DNA of 64,000 nucleotides from Anaeramoeba flamelloides (lineage: Eukaryota; Metamonada; Anaeramoebidae): NCBI GenBank assembly GCA_027625915.1, contig JANTQA010000047.1, positions 12,586,001 to 12,650,000 of the forward strand, read 5' to 3'. The notes under the pieces are model-generated. The model made no database searches, was not told where the DNA came from, and saw only the letters and a list, made by a program, of their open reading frames with translations. Position 1 is the stretch's first letter. Each line of letters starts with the position of its first letter. Below, in pieces: positions 1 to 12,129 of the stretch. The translations under genes and the position numbers were made by a program.

Positions 1-220
1 TAAAAAAATCTGTAAAAAATCATATCAAAAATTATGTTTCACTTATTTTTCGGTTTTTTAGTTTATTTTTTTTCTTAATTTTTCAAAACATAACGGTTTT
101 GTGTGTTTGTATATAATTTAAAAGTGAATTATAAATAAGATTTCATAATTAGCTGTCGTTGTATACTAAAGAATATATATATTGTTTTTCTATTTATTAT
201 TTCAATTGAGTTACAAATTT
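1..220. repeat. Repeat family R1, copy cut by window edge
   Basis: About 30-215 resembles 6440-6625: a stretch containing AAAAGTGAATTA, a TACTAAAG(A/G)ATA block and TTTATTATTTCA, ending at a TGAGTTAC/TGAGTCAT site. Left end lies outside the window. Confidence 0.5.
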
Positions 221-226
221 CGAAAT

Positions 227-230
<4 letters not shown>

Positions 231-263
<33 letters not shown>
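231..263. repeat. (TA)n microsatellite
   Basis: About 16 uninterrupted TA units just right of the R1 copy. Confidence 0.95.
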
Positions 264-266
<3 letters not shown>

Positions 267-1304
267 GTTACTGTAGTTTTGAAAACCTTTTCAAATAATC
301 TTTAACCCATTACCAAAATTAAACACAGGCTTTTTTTTATTTATTTTTTTTTGATATTATATCTAAACCTTGGAACTATTACACCCATTCTTGGTTCAGA
401 ACTAAACCAAGGTTTTAGGTTTGGAATTGAATAAGTGTAAATTTGTTAAAAAATATTAATTGATTTTGTTTGAAATATTACATTATAAAATTGAATCAAT
501 TTTCACATATTTTATCAAAATCATTGTTTTTTTTTTTGTTCAAATTGAAAAAATGCAAATTAATATGTTATTTTTTACCATTTTGTATTAATAAATTGAA
601 ATTTAATCTTAACAAATCTTCATAATTCTTTTTTAAAATTAAAAAAAACTCTATTCCTTGTTTCTTTATTGTTAAAAATCTATTTGGATCTTGCTTTTAA
701 ATATACTCAGGAAATTTAAATTTTAGTCATGATTTAAAATTTGAGTATGGAGTTAAAATTAAAATAAAAAAATAAGATTACTTAAAACTGTTTCACAAAA
801 ACAAGTACTCATTTTTTTTTAAAATTTGTTGACTCAAATTGTTTAATTCGCTCTTTTAAGATGGCAAAGTGACACTTTATAAAAGTTTTGATCCTGACTT
901 TTTGAAAATGGGTGTAGGCTTTATATAATGGTATTTAAATTTTAAATTAGATACAAATGTTCACATCAGATTCTTTTTATTCATCTGTTCTTTACATTTA
1001 TAATTCCCTTTTTTGTAAAAAAAAAAAAAATAAAAAAAGTGTTGAGAACTATATAAAATTGCTTACTCAATTAAAACGAGTATAGCTTTAAAAGTCTTTG
1101 AATTTAAAAAATGTGAAACGAATTTTGAAAACGAAAAAATTTTTCTTGAAAATTTGAATATGTGGGTTCTGATCTGGGAATTCAGATCACTAATCCAGAA
1201 TTTTGAAAATTTATGTTAACCTAATTTTTTAATCTTTGTAATTATCAACCATCAAATGGAAAATTTTTAACAAAATGAAAATGGAGGGAGATTAATTTTT
1301 GTTT

Positions 1305-1472
1305 TACTGGTATTTGAATTTTAAATGGGGACAAAATTTTCACTTCCTTTTCCAGGTTTTTTCAATTAGAAATCAAGTCTCAAAGAAGTAAGTTGTAATT
1401 TGTGGCTCGAATTGTGAATAGGAAATTAAAATGAAGTGAAAATTTTTCCCATTTAGGATTCAAATAACAGTA
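1305..1472. mobile_element. 168-bp palindromic MITE, family R10, copy 1
   Basis: Terminal inverted repeats of about 50 bp starting TACTGGTATTTGAA and ending TTCAAATAACAGTA, followed inward by AAATGGG and TTTTCACTTC on each arm. TA at both ends fits a TA target duplication (Tc1/mariner-type MITE). The second copy at 9340-9507 has exactly the same length. Confidence 0.75.
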
Positions 1473-1784
1473 GTAAAGCATTTCAAAAAAGAGTGACCAA
1501 AAAGTTTTAAAAATTTCACAAAAATTTGTTGACAAACTTGAATAAATTTGTTTTCAGAATTTTATCAACAATTTATTTACTCACACTTTGAAGAAAATGA
1601 ATTTATTTGTTTTTGTTTTTCTTATTCTCTCGGATTCTAATGTAAAATGAAAAGTTTGTTTTTTAGAATTTTCAATTAGTAACACCAAAGTAAATTGATA
1701 AATTGGAGAAAGTGAAGAAACATTTAAAAAAAATTTTTAACTTTGATTTGAAAAAAAAAAAAAAAAAATTCAAAAAATTATTAC

Positions 1785-2314
1785 GTTGGGTATTGTTTCC
1801 TCATTAAACAAAGTTTCTTCTTCATCTTCTAGATCGTCGTCTTCAAGATCAGAATCTTTTTCGGTTTCTTTCTCATTCTCATCCTCTTTTTCTTTTTCGT
1901 TTTCGTTTTCTTTTTCTTTTTCTTTTTCTTTTTCTTCTTTTTGCTGTTTAAGGTATTCCTCTTTTGTCAGCTTTATGCTAAATTTGTTTAGTGCTGCTTC
2001 ACATTTACTACAACTACAAAACTTGTTTACATTTGAAACTTCTAAAGCCCTTTTTTTAATTGTGCCTAGATCGATGGAAATTACATTGGTTGATTGGGCT
2101 AGCTCTTCATCAGAGTCTTCAAAAGATTCAGATCCAGATTTTTTAGTTTCTTTCCTCTTTTGGACAAGATGTTTTTTTGGTATATAAATTGCTTTTGTAG
2201 CTATTTGATTTTGACATTAAAATTAGAAAAAAAAAAATTGGAGCAAAAGTGGAAAAAATTTTGTACAAAAAAAAAGTTTTTTTTGTTGGGATGGTTTTTC
2301 TTACCAAGTTCCAT
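1785..2314 (-). CDS. 5' part of a gene, possibly circularly permuted Ras / vWA-type protein (partial, runs off left edge)
   Basis: Two exons fit by phase: exon 1 2314-2305 (ATG GAA CTT G) and exon 2 2200-1785, joined by a 104-bp GTAAGA..TAG intron; exon 2 ends in frame at CCCAAC before GTAATA. The protein starts MELATKAIYIPKKHLV and carries, near residue 45, IDLGTIKKRALEV followed by a Cys pair-of-pairs region CSCSKCEAALNKFS, then a long Glu/Lys and Asp/Glu low-complexity tract. The IDLG-KKRALEV plus CxxC layout reminds me of the N-terminus of circularly permuted Ras / Sec23-like vWA proteins of amoebae, but this is memory-based resemblance only. I could not find the next exon in 1-1784, so it either lies outside the window or the copy is broken. 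Splice structure moderately sure, function weak. Confidence 0.5.
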
Positions 2315-3554
2315 AAGAAAACAAATATTTTCTAAATTAAAATTTAAAAAAAATGATTTGAAAGAACATTTTTTATCTTTTTATGTTCCAAATGAAGTTG
2401 GGTTTGAGTTTCTTTGTATTTTTTTTTGAATTAGAAATTTATTCGTATTTAGATTAATTTATTTGGATTTCAATAAAAAGATTTTTAGTTGGGTTGTATT
2501 ATTTAAAGATAAATAGATCTTCTCTTCTTCCTTGTTTGACTCTTGAACTATTTTTTTGTCGATGGGGTTCTCGATACAAATAGGATTAATTGTTGGATTA
2601 TTATCTTTTTACAATTTTTGGAGACTCATATAATTTTGAGTTATTTTAATCAAATTAAGGAATTTAGCAATACAGTGATCAAAATAAAGCGTGCTCAAAG
2701 ACTAAAAATCGGTGTTAAGAAATATAATCCGTGCTTTTTTTTTTTCTTGTTTCAATGCAACAGCCAATTTAGTACCCAAGTAGTATACCTCAGTTCAAAT
2801 CAATTTTGAAAGTTACCTCAAGATATTTTCAGTTAAATTTAAATTAGGAATACAATTGGTGAAAAATTGTTCTTATTTTTTTTTACCCAAATTTTTTTAT
2901 TTTTTGAATGATAAAAATTTTTCAAAAATTACTCTATTTGAAGAAATAAATTTTCCAATTTGATCCTTCATTTTTAGAATTTGTTTTGAAAAAATTGAAC
3001 TTTAAGAGACCACTACGGTATTTAATTAGGGTTTGTTGTTGGTTTCTTTGATTATTTAATGTATTGGACTTCTATAAGAAAAAAACAGATGTTTTGAATT
3101 TGAAACACGGATTAAATTTTTCTACAAGCTTTATTTTAACAACAGTAGTGCTAAAATCAATGATCAACGTATTAAAATTTTTCTCCATTTATAATTCAAA
3201 TACCAGTAAGCAAGCTAAAATAAATCTATGGAAATATTCTTTTTTAATTGGTTTCGTAAAGATCTGGTCTTTTTTTCAATTCCTAAACAAAGTATGGTCA
3301 AATATTTGAAGAAATAAAAATATCAATTTTCATTTATAAAGCCTCGTGATCTGTTTTTTTTTTCAATCACAATTAGCAAAATATTTGTGAGCTTGAAATA
3401 TTTTTTTTTTTTTGTTATTAAATGGATAATCACAATAAATTGAAACAATTAAAAAAAAAAAGATCAACATAATAAATCTCTGTTGAAGAGTTGAAACTTT
3501 TGAACCAAAAATAAACTGTATATGAAGTTTAAGTGTATATCCCATATACAGTTA

Positions 3555-3985
3555 TTTTTTTCAGGACTTTCCAAAAGAAAGTCGAAATTAGAAATATTAC
3601 GGGTTAAAAAATTCTGGAATTATGTCCTATATCTCTTGAGATCCAATAGAACTATTAAAATTCCCACATTTATAAATTAGTAATTTTTTGATATCAAGGT
3701 CTCACAGGATAATTTGATCCTAAAAACTAAAAACCATTATTCTTCAAACTTGATTTTTTCAAAGGTTAATAATCAAACTAAGATAATACTTGGCATAGTA
3801 GAAGAATGTTTTTTACTATGGAAAACATTACCAACTTACAATTAGGATTTCGATCAGGTCACAATTAATTTTCCTAAATTTTGAAATTTATTAGTTCTTC
3901 TGAATCTCAAGAGATAAAGAGCATAATTCAAGAATTTTTTGACCGCATATACACCTAGTTTTGACTTTCTTTTAGATAATCATTA
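3555..3985. mobile_element. MITE-like inverted-repeat element R6
   Basis: Left arm 3565-3650 contains AAAAGAAAGTC, then AAAAAATTCTGGAATTATG, then ATCTCTTGAGAT. The right arm 3897-3980 has the reverse complement of these blocks in mirror order. About 430 bp overall, arms around 85 bp, about 80% alike by eye. Confidence 0.6.
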
Positions 3986-4049
3986 ATAGAGAAAAAAATT
4001 TCTTTTTATTTTCATGTACCTTCTCAACTATATTAAATAAAAAAAAGTT

Positions 4050-4740
4050 ATTTAAAAAAAAATAAACTTTTGTTAATTTTTCGCTATACAATAACTTCAT
4101 TTATAACAAACCCCATTGGTTAATAAAAGATCTTTGATCAAAAATCATTTTTCAAGATAATTAACAATTCAAGTTGAAAAATCCAATTTTCCTGGTTTTA
4201 TTGATATCTTCTTTGGTTTTGACCGTCTAGAATTTCGAAAAAATTATTTTTTCACAGCTAAGCAGTTAAAATCATATATTTTAAAATTATTTTAAATTTA
4301 ATTAATATCCTACAAATTGATAATCAATTTTTTGGATTTTTAAAGAATTATTTATTCTTTTAAATAGAAAAAAAATATTTTTTTGATTTTTCCATTCTTT
4401 TTTCCAGAATTTAAAAGAATAGAATAAAATCAATGATTATACTCGATTCTTTTGAATACTGAAAAACTGCGTTAGCTTTTTTTTAAATCAAGAAATAAAA
4501 AGAAAATTTACGAAATTTTCTTTTAATTTCTTAAATTAAAAAAAAGCTAGGTACTTGAAGGACTCTTATGTTAGTTTTTTTTTTAATTTTTCATATAAAA
4601 AAAAATTTTGGAAATTTTCGGTTTATTTCAAAAAGAAAAAAAAAGATAGGCACTTGAAGGCACTTTTCTTGAGGTTAGGTTCTCCAGAATTTAAAAGAAT
4701 TGTGTAAAATCAACGATATACTCTGTTCTTTTAACTTCTG
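4050..4740 (-). repeat. Repeat family R2, copy 1 (reverse)
   Basis: Reverse complement of the repeats at 12130-12975 and 15335-15925. Shared blocks include the TTGGTTAATAAAAGATC(T)TTTGATCA region and the small palindrome made of TTTAAAAGAATAGAATAAAATC and its mirror. No coding potential seen; sequence ends unclear. Confidence 0.65.
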
Positions 4741-6014
4741 TAAACCCTATAAACTTGACGGACTGATAGAATAATTGTCATAATGAATTTAATTAATTTT
4801 TTTCAGTTTTAATAGATGAGTAGTTTGTTTTCAAAATTATTAGTTATTATCTCTTCAATAAAAAATATCACAAATTGAATTTAAAGATAATTCATCCTAC
4901 TGTTTCTTTGAAATTTTTTACCCAAAAAAAAAAAGTTTTTTGTTGACTAAAGACTTTTAAAAAAGTTGGTTATACGAACAACAATAAATACAATAGTCTC
5001 ATGAATTTAAGGAAATGGAATTTTGATTATATTATGAATAAACAATATTTTTAAAGGTGAAAGGTTAATGAAACATGGTATTCTTGTCAAACTGTGGATT
5101 TTGAAATTTAAAATTTATATAATAGTGAAGTAGATAGTAAATATTATAATTTTTTTTTTCCAAAGGTAATATGACCCATATTTACCTAGTGATACAAATA
5201 AACCAGATTATAAAACTTCTCAACTACAGAAAAAAGAGTTATCAAACTTAAGGGAATTAATTTTGCCCAATTAAATTTTCATAAAAAAGATCTGATCATT
5301 TTAGTTTAAATTTTTTGCTATACAAATTATCTATATATAAGTAGAATATTTATATTTTTATGAAATCTCAAATTTTTTAATTTTTGAGAGTTTGTGTGAA
5401 TAAATAAAAGTGAAACTTTAATCTTATTTTATAAAAAAAAATAAAAAAATATTTCAAAGGTTTGAATCATTAAGATCTAAAAAGAATTGATCATTTATAG
5501 TATTCACAATTATTTATTTTATTTCATGAAATTTAAACAATTAGCCAATACTCTTTTTCAAATATCCAGAGTATAAACAAGGAACTTTTATTTTTAAAAT
5601 CAGTTATCTGATAATAACTTTAATTGTTTTTTTTTTTTTACTATAATTTTTGAATTTCTTGAAATTTAATACTGAAGTAATATTTTTATTATTTATTAAG
5701 AATATAAATAACAAATTTTTAATATGAAAATAAGAAAATTAATAATATTTCTAAATTTTTGATTTTCAGAATTGTCAATTTAAATGAGTTTAATTTGACA
5801 AAAAATATTTCAAAAATCGAAAAATAATATAAATGCCAAATCATACTTCTAATATTTTGATTAGTACCAACAGGCCGAAATAATTAAAAATGGGTTTTGA
5901 ATGATGAATTTATAATAATCGAATTAAATGGTCTTTCTTTATAGTTATAAGTAGAATTTTCTAGGTTTTGAAAAAGTTTTTTTGGAAATATTATTATCTT
6001 TGTTAACTATTTTT

Positions 6015-6625
6015 TAAAGTTTTAACTCACTTTAAAAGGTTAATGGAAGTTGTTTTGAGGGGTTTTCTCTATATTCTTATCTAAAAAATATTTTCAAATT
6101 TTTGGATCAGAATCATTTTTTCTAATTCTGCAAATTTTAGTTTTGCTTTTTCAAATTTTAGTTTTTCTTTTTCTTTTTCTTTTTCTTTTTCTGTTTTTTT
6201 TTTTTTTTTCTTTTTTTTTCTTTTTCTTTTTTTTTTCTTTTTCTTTATTTTTTTTTTAAAAAGATCATTGTAAAAAAAAAAGAGATCTTCGAAAAGACAA
6301 ATAACCACTAAGAAAATTTCGACTATGTAATGTCTTTGAAAATGGATTTAATTATTCATAAAAAATCTTGTTGTTTAACTTTTTTACAGTGAAAGTTCAG
6401 TAATAAAAAATCCGTAATGCTCATTTCAAAAATTGTGACTCACTTTTTTTTAGTTTTTGGTTTTATTTTTTTTAATTTTTAATATATCAGGCTTTTATAG
6501 ATTTAGAATGACTTAAAAGTGAATTACAAATCATATTTAGTTATTAATTGTTCTTGAATACTAAAGGATAATTTTTTTTTTTCAATTTATTATTTTAGGT
6601 GAGTCATAATTTTTGAAAAAGAGTT
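6015..6625 (+). repeat. Repeat family R1, full-looking copy
   Basis: Begins TTTTAACTCACTTTAAAAGG and ends near TTTTAGGTGAGTCATAA, so the ends are loosely inverted (ACTCACTTT / GTGAGTC). Internal landmarks: TTGTTTTGAGGGG, TTTTTGGATCAGAATCATTTTTT, a TTTTC-rich tract, and TGAAAGTTCAGTAATAAAAAATC. The same landmarks occur reversed at 43345-43935. The Lys/Glu-rich minus-strand frame at 6081-6308 is a by-product of the TTTTC tract. Confidence 0.6.
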
Positions 6626-7656
6626 TATATTCAATTTATGATTTCAGATGAGTTACAATGTGTGGAATGAAGTTTACTATTAAAATTCATACCAAGCCAA
6701 AAATCGTTTAGCTAAGAACCAAGATAACAAGTCATCACAACATATGCAAGACATTTTTTTTTCAATCTTTTGGGATTCTAAACCTTTAGAGATTAGATCC
6801 AAAAAAAAAAAAAAAAATTAAACAGAACAGCAATTTTTATCAAACAATTACATTGCCGAGTGATGGTTAATTGGTAATAAATCCAATTTTCCAAATAATA
6901 AAAAAAAGTGACAAAGGAAATAATGATAAATTAGGAAATCAAGAATAATTATTATCAAAGAATCTGAAAGAAATAAAGAAGATAATATTATCTTGATCAA
7001 CAAAAAAAAAGACATTAAACTCAAAACAAACTAATCGCCTGTGGCTTCAAAGAGAAATTTCCTTCTCTAAAATTTTAAAATTCTCAAATTCACGATTCAA
7101 AATTTCATTTTTTCTTCAATGTTATGAGCATGAAGATATTTTGATGTAGGCTGCTTCAAGGAAAGAGGAAAAAGGAAATTAAATGATTTTTCGATTTAAA
7201 GATTGTGAATAAAACAATTAGAATTATTTGTAAAGTGTTTTTGTTTTTTCGAAATTTGAAAAGAGTGACTAATTAAATTTCAATTCAATTAACCTATTTT
7301 GATAAAATAATAATAATCATAATTTAAAAACAAAAATTAATTATCATTCGAAAAAGTTGGGCAAATAACTAGTCAGGGAAATAAAACACTATAATTTAAT
7401 AAGTCGAATTAAAAGCGCTAAATTTAAATCAAGCCTTAAATTATTGAAAAAATTAATAAATTTTAATCAACAGAACAAAAAAATTTAGAATTAATTTTGT
7501 TTTGTTTTTTTTTTTTTTTTTTTATTATTTTGATGGTTTTTCTATTGTGACTGAATGAATTGTTTTCGCTTTTGTGTATGTATTTTTATTTCTTTGTTTT
7601 TATTTTTTTTTTTTTTTTCTGTGTGTGTTTTTTGATTACGAATGGAATGATCTAAT

Positions 7657-8496
7657 TTAATTTTCTTCTTCATCTTCATCAGATTCGCTTTCTTCACTTT
7701 CATCAGATTCTGATCCAGATTCTTCATTATCGTCATCACCATGAATGTTAAAGTATCTAAGTTCATAGGATTCTTTTGAGTCGGCAACTGGCCTCAAGTA
7801 ATCCCTGATTTGGTTTGCTTTCAAATATTTCTTTGTAAGATATTTCAAATATCGTTTGGAAAATGGTTGAACAACAGTGATATGGATCTTGGCATTTTCT
7901 CGTGTGATTTTGACTTTGTCTCCTAGCATTCCTGCTCTTCCTCCAACTTTGATTTTGTCATTTAAAAAGTTTTCCTTTTGGGATTGTTAAAAACACAAAC
8001 GAACAAAAAAAAAATAAAAAGCAAAAGTTTAAAAAATAAATAAATAAAAAAAAAAATGAAATTGAGCTTTGCTTGTGCACCAAGAGTTGAGTCATGAGTT
8101 TTGAGCTTTGGACTGAGTTTTGAAGTAATTTTTATTTTGTTTGTGAATCCACAAAAAAAAGAAAAAAAACAATCAAAAAGAAAAAAAAAAAATATATTTA
8201 CAAATTGAGCAGCATCCATAATGCCATCTTCAACAGGTTTGGTACAGTCAATTGTAAAAGTGACTTTTCCTGTTTTTTTTTTTAACTCAACCTTTTTTTG
8301 TTTGTGTTTTAAACGTCTCTTTCTAATTTTGTTGGCTGTTTCTCTTCTTTTTTGTGCTTTCTTTGTTTTTAAGATTTTTTTGTTTGAAAAAAAAAAGGAA
8401 AAGAAAAAACAGATTGGATTTTTAAATGATCAATTTTATGGCTTGTGTTCATAAAAAGAAAAAAAGACTAAATTTTACTCTGGCTAATTTACCCAT
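7657..8496 (-). CDS. RPL22: 60S ribosomal protein eL22 (RPL22), 3 exons, 164 aa
   Basis: Structural protein of the cytosolic large ribosomal subunit that binds 28S rRNA. Exons by phase: 8496-8479 (MGKLAR), 8360-8202, 7974-7657; both introns (118 and 227 bp) are phase 0 with GTAAA(A/T) donors. Family hallmarks read directly: [20 protein letters not shown], then [31 protein letters not shown], and [10 protein letters not shown], ending in the usual acidic Asp/Glu/Ser tail. Compared with the ~128-residue animal protein it has a longer basic N-terminus ([20 protein letters not shown]). Start chosen because ATGGGTAAATTAGCCAGA abuts a good donor and keeps phase; the alternative donor inside ATGG|GTAAAT cannot be excluded. 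Downstream neighbour on the plus strand diverges 5.2 kb away. Identification secure, first exon likely. Confidence 0.92.
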
Positions 8497-8562
8497 TCTT
8501 GAATTTTCTTGATTTGAAGATAAATAAAAATCTTAAAAAAAATGAATATTTAACTCGATCCC

Positions 8563-9009
8563 CACGACAAGAATAGCACAAAAATTGTAGTCACTTTTTT
8601 TCCTTATCAACACTTTGTTTTTTGGAAATTGTTCCAAATTTTGAAAGGAATTAGTAGATCAAAATTAAACAACTTTCAATTTAAAAGTTTTTACAAGTTA
8701 TACTTTCAAAAACATGTAATTTAAACAACTTTCCAATTTTTGGTTTTCATAAAAAGAGTTTCAGGTTATTGAAAGTTTACAAATATTTTTCTTTTAGATA
8801 ACTTTCAAAAATTTCAATTAAATTCAAAATGCTATCTTTTGTTAATTATTATTTTTATCCCTTTTTTTGGCTTCCAAAAGTTTGTACCAAGTATTTGAAA
8901 TTTGAAACAATATGAAAGAATATCAGAGACTGAAATCTCGGAGACTGTCTGTCTGAAAGTTCGAAAAAGTCTTGAAAGTATTTGTATGGATTGTGCTATT
9001 CTTGTCGTG
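8563..9009. mobile_element. 447-bp element R5 with perfect 19-bp TIRs, upstream of eL22
   Basis: Left end CACGACAAGAATAGCACAA and right end TTGTGCTATTCTTGTCGTG are exact inverted copies. No coding frame inside. The left end is 67 bp upstream of the eL22 start codon, so it probably overlaps or borders the promoter. Target duplication not obvious (flanks CCC / CCA). Confidence 0.75.
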
Positions 9010-9339
9010 CCAAATTACAACTATTTTGATTTTTTTTTTACAAACGTGAAATACAATTATTCCTTTCAGTGTGATTGTTGATGAAGACATTTTTATATTC
9101 CCTGCTTTATTCTTTCTTTGAATAGTAATTGGTGAAGAGTTTATATCACATCAGTATAACCAAAAATTTAACTTGGATTACTTGAGAATTAATAGGAAGA
9201 CAGGTTAATAAAGTACAAATGGGTAACAATTTTTTACTTCCTTTTCCTTATTTTTCTTAACCAAATTGAGTTCTTCAAAGAAAAAGGTTGTAATTTGCGG
9301 TTAGGAAATAGAAAATGGAGTGTTAATATTTCAAGTTTA

Positions 9340-9507
9340 TACTGGTATTGGAAGATAAATGGGAAATAATTTTCACTTTATATTTCAATTTCCGTTTTCT
9401 TTTCTAACCATAAACTACAACCTACTTTTTTGAAAACTCTATTTACAAAAAAATCATATGGAAAAGGAAGTGAAAATTTATTTACATTTAGAATTTAAAT
9501 GCCAGTA
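9340..9507. mobile_element. 168-bp palindromic MITE, family R10, copy 2
   Basis: Ends TACTGGTATTGGAA and TTTAAATGCCAGTA; both arms run inward through AAATG and TTTTCACTT. Same length as the 1305-1472 copy. Confidence 0.75.
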
Positions 9508-12129
9508 ATTCGATTATCAGTAATAAATGGGTAGTATAATTCTCACTTCATTTTCCCTATTTTTATTACAATCAGTTGGATATTTAAGACACAAACTTTT
9601 AACCAAATTTAAGGCAAAAGAAAAATCTCAAATTAAGGCACTTTTTTTAGAATTATTTTATTCACAGATCATTTTTACTAGAATTTAAATTTTGTACCTT
9701 AATTGGAGATTTTTTGTGTACCTTAAATTTTGTTCAAAGTTTATGTTTTAAAAGTTGAACAGGTCATATACAAATAGAGTTTTTAAAAGGAGTTATCTTT
9801 AATTTGTGTTTTTGATTTGAAAAAAGAATAGAATTGTGCATTTTTACTATTATTAATGTAAAGGCTCGTATTGTAATATAAGTAAAAATAAAAATCAAAT
9901 TTTAAGAATATCCATTCAAGTTATATTTACATTTGTTTTGAAGGTCCAATAATTCTTCTAGGGTTTGTTTATGTCTTTCATAAACAGTTACAAGAGGAAA
10001 TAACAATCATAAAATTAAATTTTTCATTTTTAATAATTTTCAAGATATATCAGAAAACAACATTTTTTTCTTCTTTTCTTGATCCTCTTTTCTTTTTAAT
10101 ATTCAAAGTATATGATGAAATATCATTATTAATATTTTTTTTCTTGATAAAGATAAAAATCTATAACACAGTGTTAAGTTAAATTGTTTGTTAACTGGTG
10201 GGGTATGTTTCAATGATTTTATTTTTATTATGATCGCAATTTTATATTTTGACTTTTTTTTGTGATTTGAAAAAATATTTAATCAATAATTTTCATAAGT
10301 AGTACTTTTACAATTAAAAATCATTTAATCCACCAGATTAATAAACAATACCATTTTCTACCCCCACTGAAAATTTAAAAAAAAATGAAAGTATTGATTC
10401 TCGTCTTGAAACTTACTCTAATTATACTTATTCTTAAAGTTAAAACTAATAAAAATATGATTTATCGAAAAAAAAAAGGATACCCTAACAATCTACAAAT
10501 CTATCTGTTCATTTTAACTTATTGAAAAATATTTAGAATTACAACTGGGCTTTAAACCTGAGTCAAGTCGAAAAAAAAAACATAAAATGTGATAGAATTA
10601 AAAATAGATATCGTATTTTAAGATTTTTAGTTTAAGGGACTTGTTTTTTTATTCGTAGAATCTAAATGATAATTAGTTAAGAGCTGATGTATATTTCTCA
10701 ATGGAGAACATTTACCAACTTTAAGGAGAAACCAACTTACCAAACAAGTCCAATTTAAATTGAAACCAAGAGAAAAGTAACCTTTGATTTGATAATTTGT
10801 TTTAAATTTATTTTTTTGGATATATTAGTAAAACAAATACTGGATTTCAAAAAAATCTCTGAAAAGTATTTTTACTTGTAATATAGGGAAAATTGTTGGA
10901 TAATTTCTTTTATTTAAAATCAAATCATTTTATTTTAAGAATATAACTTTTTAAAATTATAACTCGCCCACTTATTAGAATAATGACTAATGAAATTACA
11001 CTTTTTCAAAACATTATTTAAGCAACCAAAAAACAGAATAAAAATTTTCATTTTCCAAACTCTAGTAAACCTAGATAAAAATCTTTTTTTTTTTTTTTTT
11101 TCAAAAAAAGTAGCTCTGTTCGTGTTATCAAATAATTAAAAGAGTATTCTTTGGACACCTTCCTTTAATGCACTTTAGTGTAGGTTTATTATTAGATTCA
11201 CAAAAAATGAATTATTTATCACAAGGATTTGATTGAAACAATTTACAATTTTACACAATTTTCCTAATAGTCATAATTAAAAAACTTGTCACATATTTTT
11301 TTCATTCCAAGTATTTTTTTTTTTACTATAATTTTTTAAAAAATATTATTATTATTATTTTTTTTGAAGATCTTAATTCATTATCCAAGAGTTATTTTTC
11401 AATACAAAATATTTTTTAAAAAAGTAAAAAATTTAAAATATTTTTAACACAAAGTGCTTATTAGAAAGAATGAATTATATATGTTTAAAGGATTTGGGTA
11501 TGTGTTCAAAGATAGTAAAAAATATTTTTGGATATTTCAAAATTGAAATCATTATTTCATATTTTGTTTTGTTTCTACTTTTTTTTTTTTATAAATAATT
11601 GTTTTGTAAATAGTTTTTATTTATTATAAAATCTCTGACCATGAAGTAAAACCATTATATTTAAATGATACCGAAACTGTGGAATTTTTTTTTGATAAAT
11701 CATATTGATTTCTATTTGAATATTCTTTGATCTTTAATCGAGAATGTAAATAAAGATTGTTATTTTATTTTAATAGTTATCTATGAATTTGATATCTTCA
11801 AGTTTGCTAAAGATTTATATATATATATATATGTTGATTAATTAGATTTACTTGAAACACATATTCACTATTCTATAAAAAAATATTATTCAACCGATTT
11901 ATTATTTTGATTCTTTTTAAACTGGATTTTATACAAAATAATTGATATTTAAAATCATTTTCATTCAATTTTGAAGAAAGAAAATTTATGATATATTATA
12001 TTGTAATAACTTATTGATACTGATCTGAAGATCATTATTCCAATTTTTCTTTATATTGTTATTAAAAATCTTACAATTTCAAATTATTTAGCATTTTATT
12101 AAATAAATTTTGGGATTGTAATAAAATTT

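Larger units (their letters stand above)
2315..7656. other. Intergenic region between partial gene and eL22
   Basis: No supportable gene. It holds repeat copies at about 3555-3985, 4050-4740 and 6015-6625 and many homopolymer runs. The short open frames here (2543-2809, 3064-3309 and the Lys-rich 6081-6308) have no recognisable content and lie in or near repeats. Confidence 0.6.

Noticed and set aside
6081-6308. Lys/Glu-rich minus-strand open frame
   Set aside because: Lies in the TTTTC tract of repeat R1, and a reversed copy of the repeat occurs elsewhere with a different tract; no sign of selection on protein.
8562-8600. Bacterial-type promoter or operator interpretation of the CACGACAAGAATAGCACAA palindromic ends
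   Set aside because: The two halves are 409 bp apart and form transposon-like ends in a eukaryotic context.
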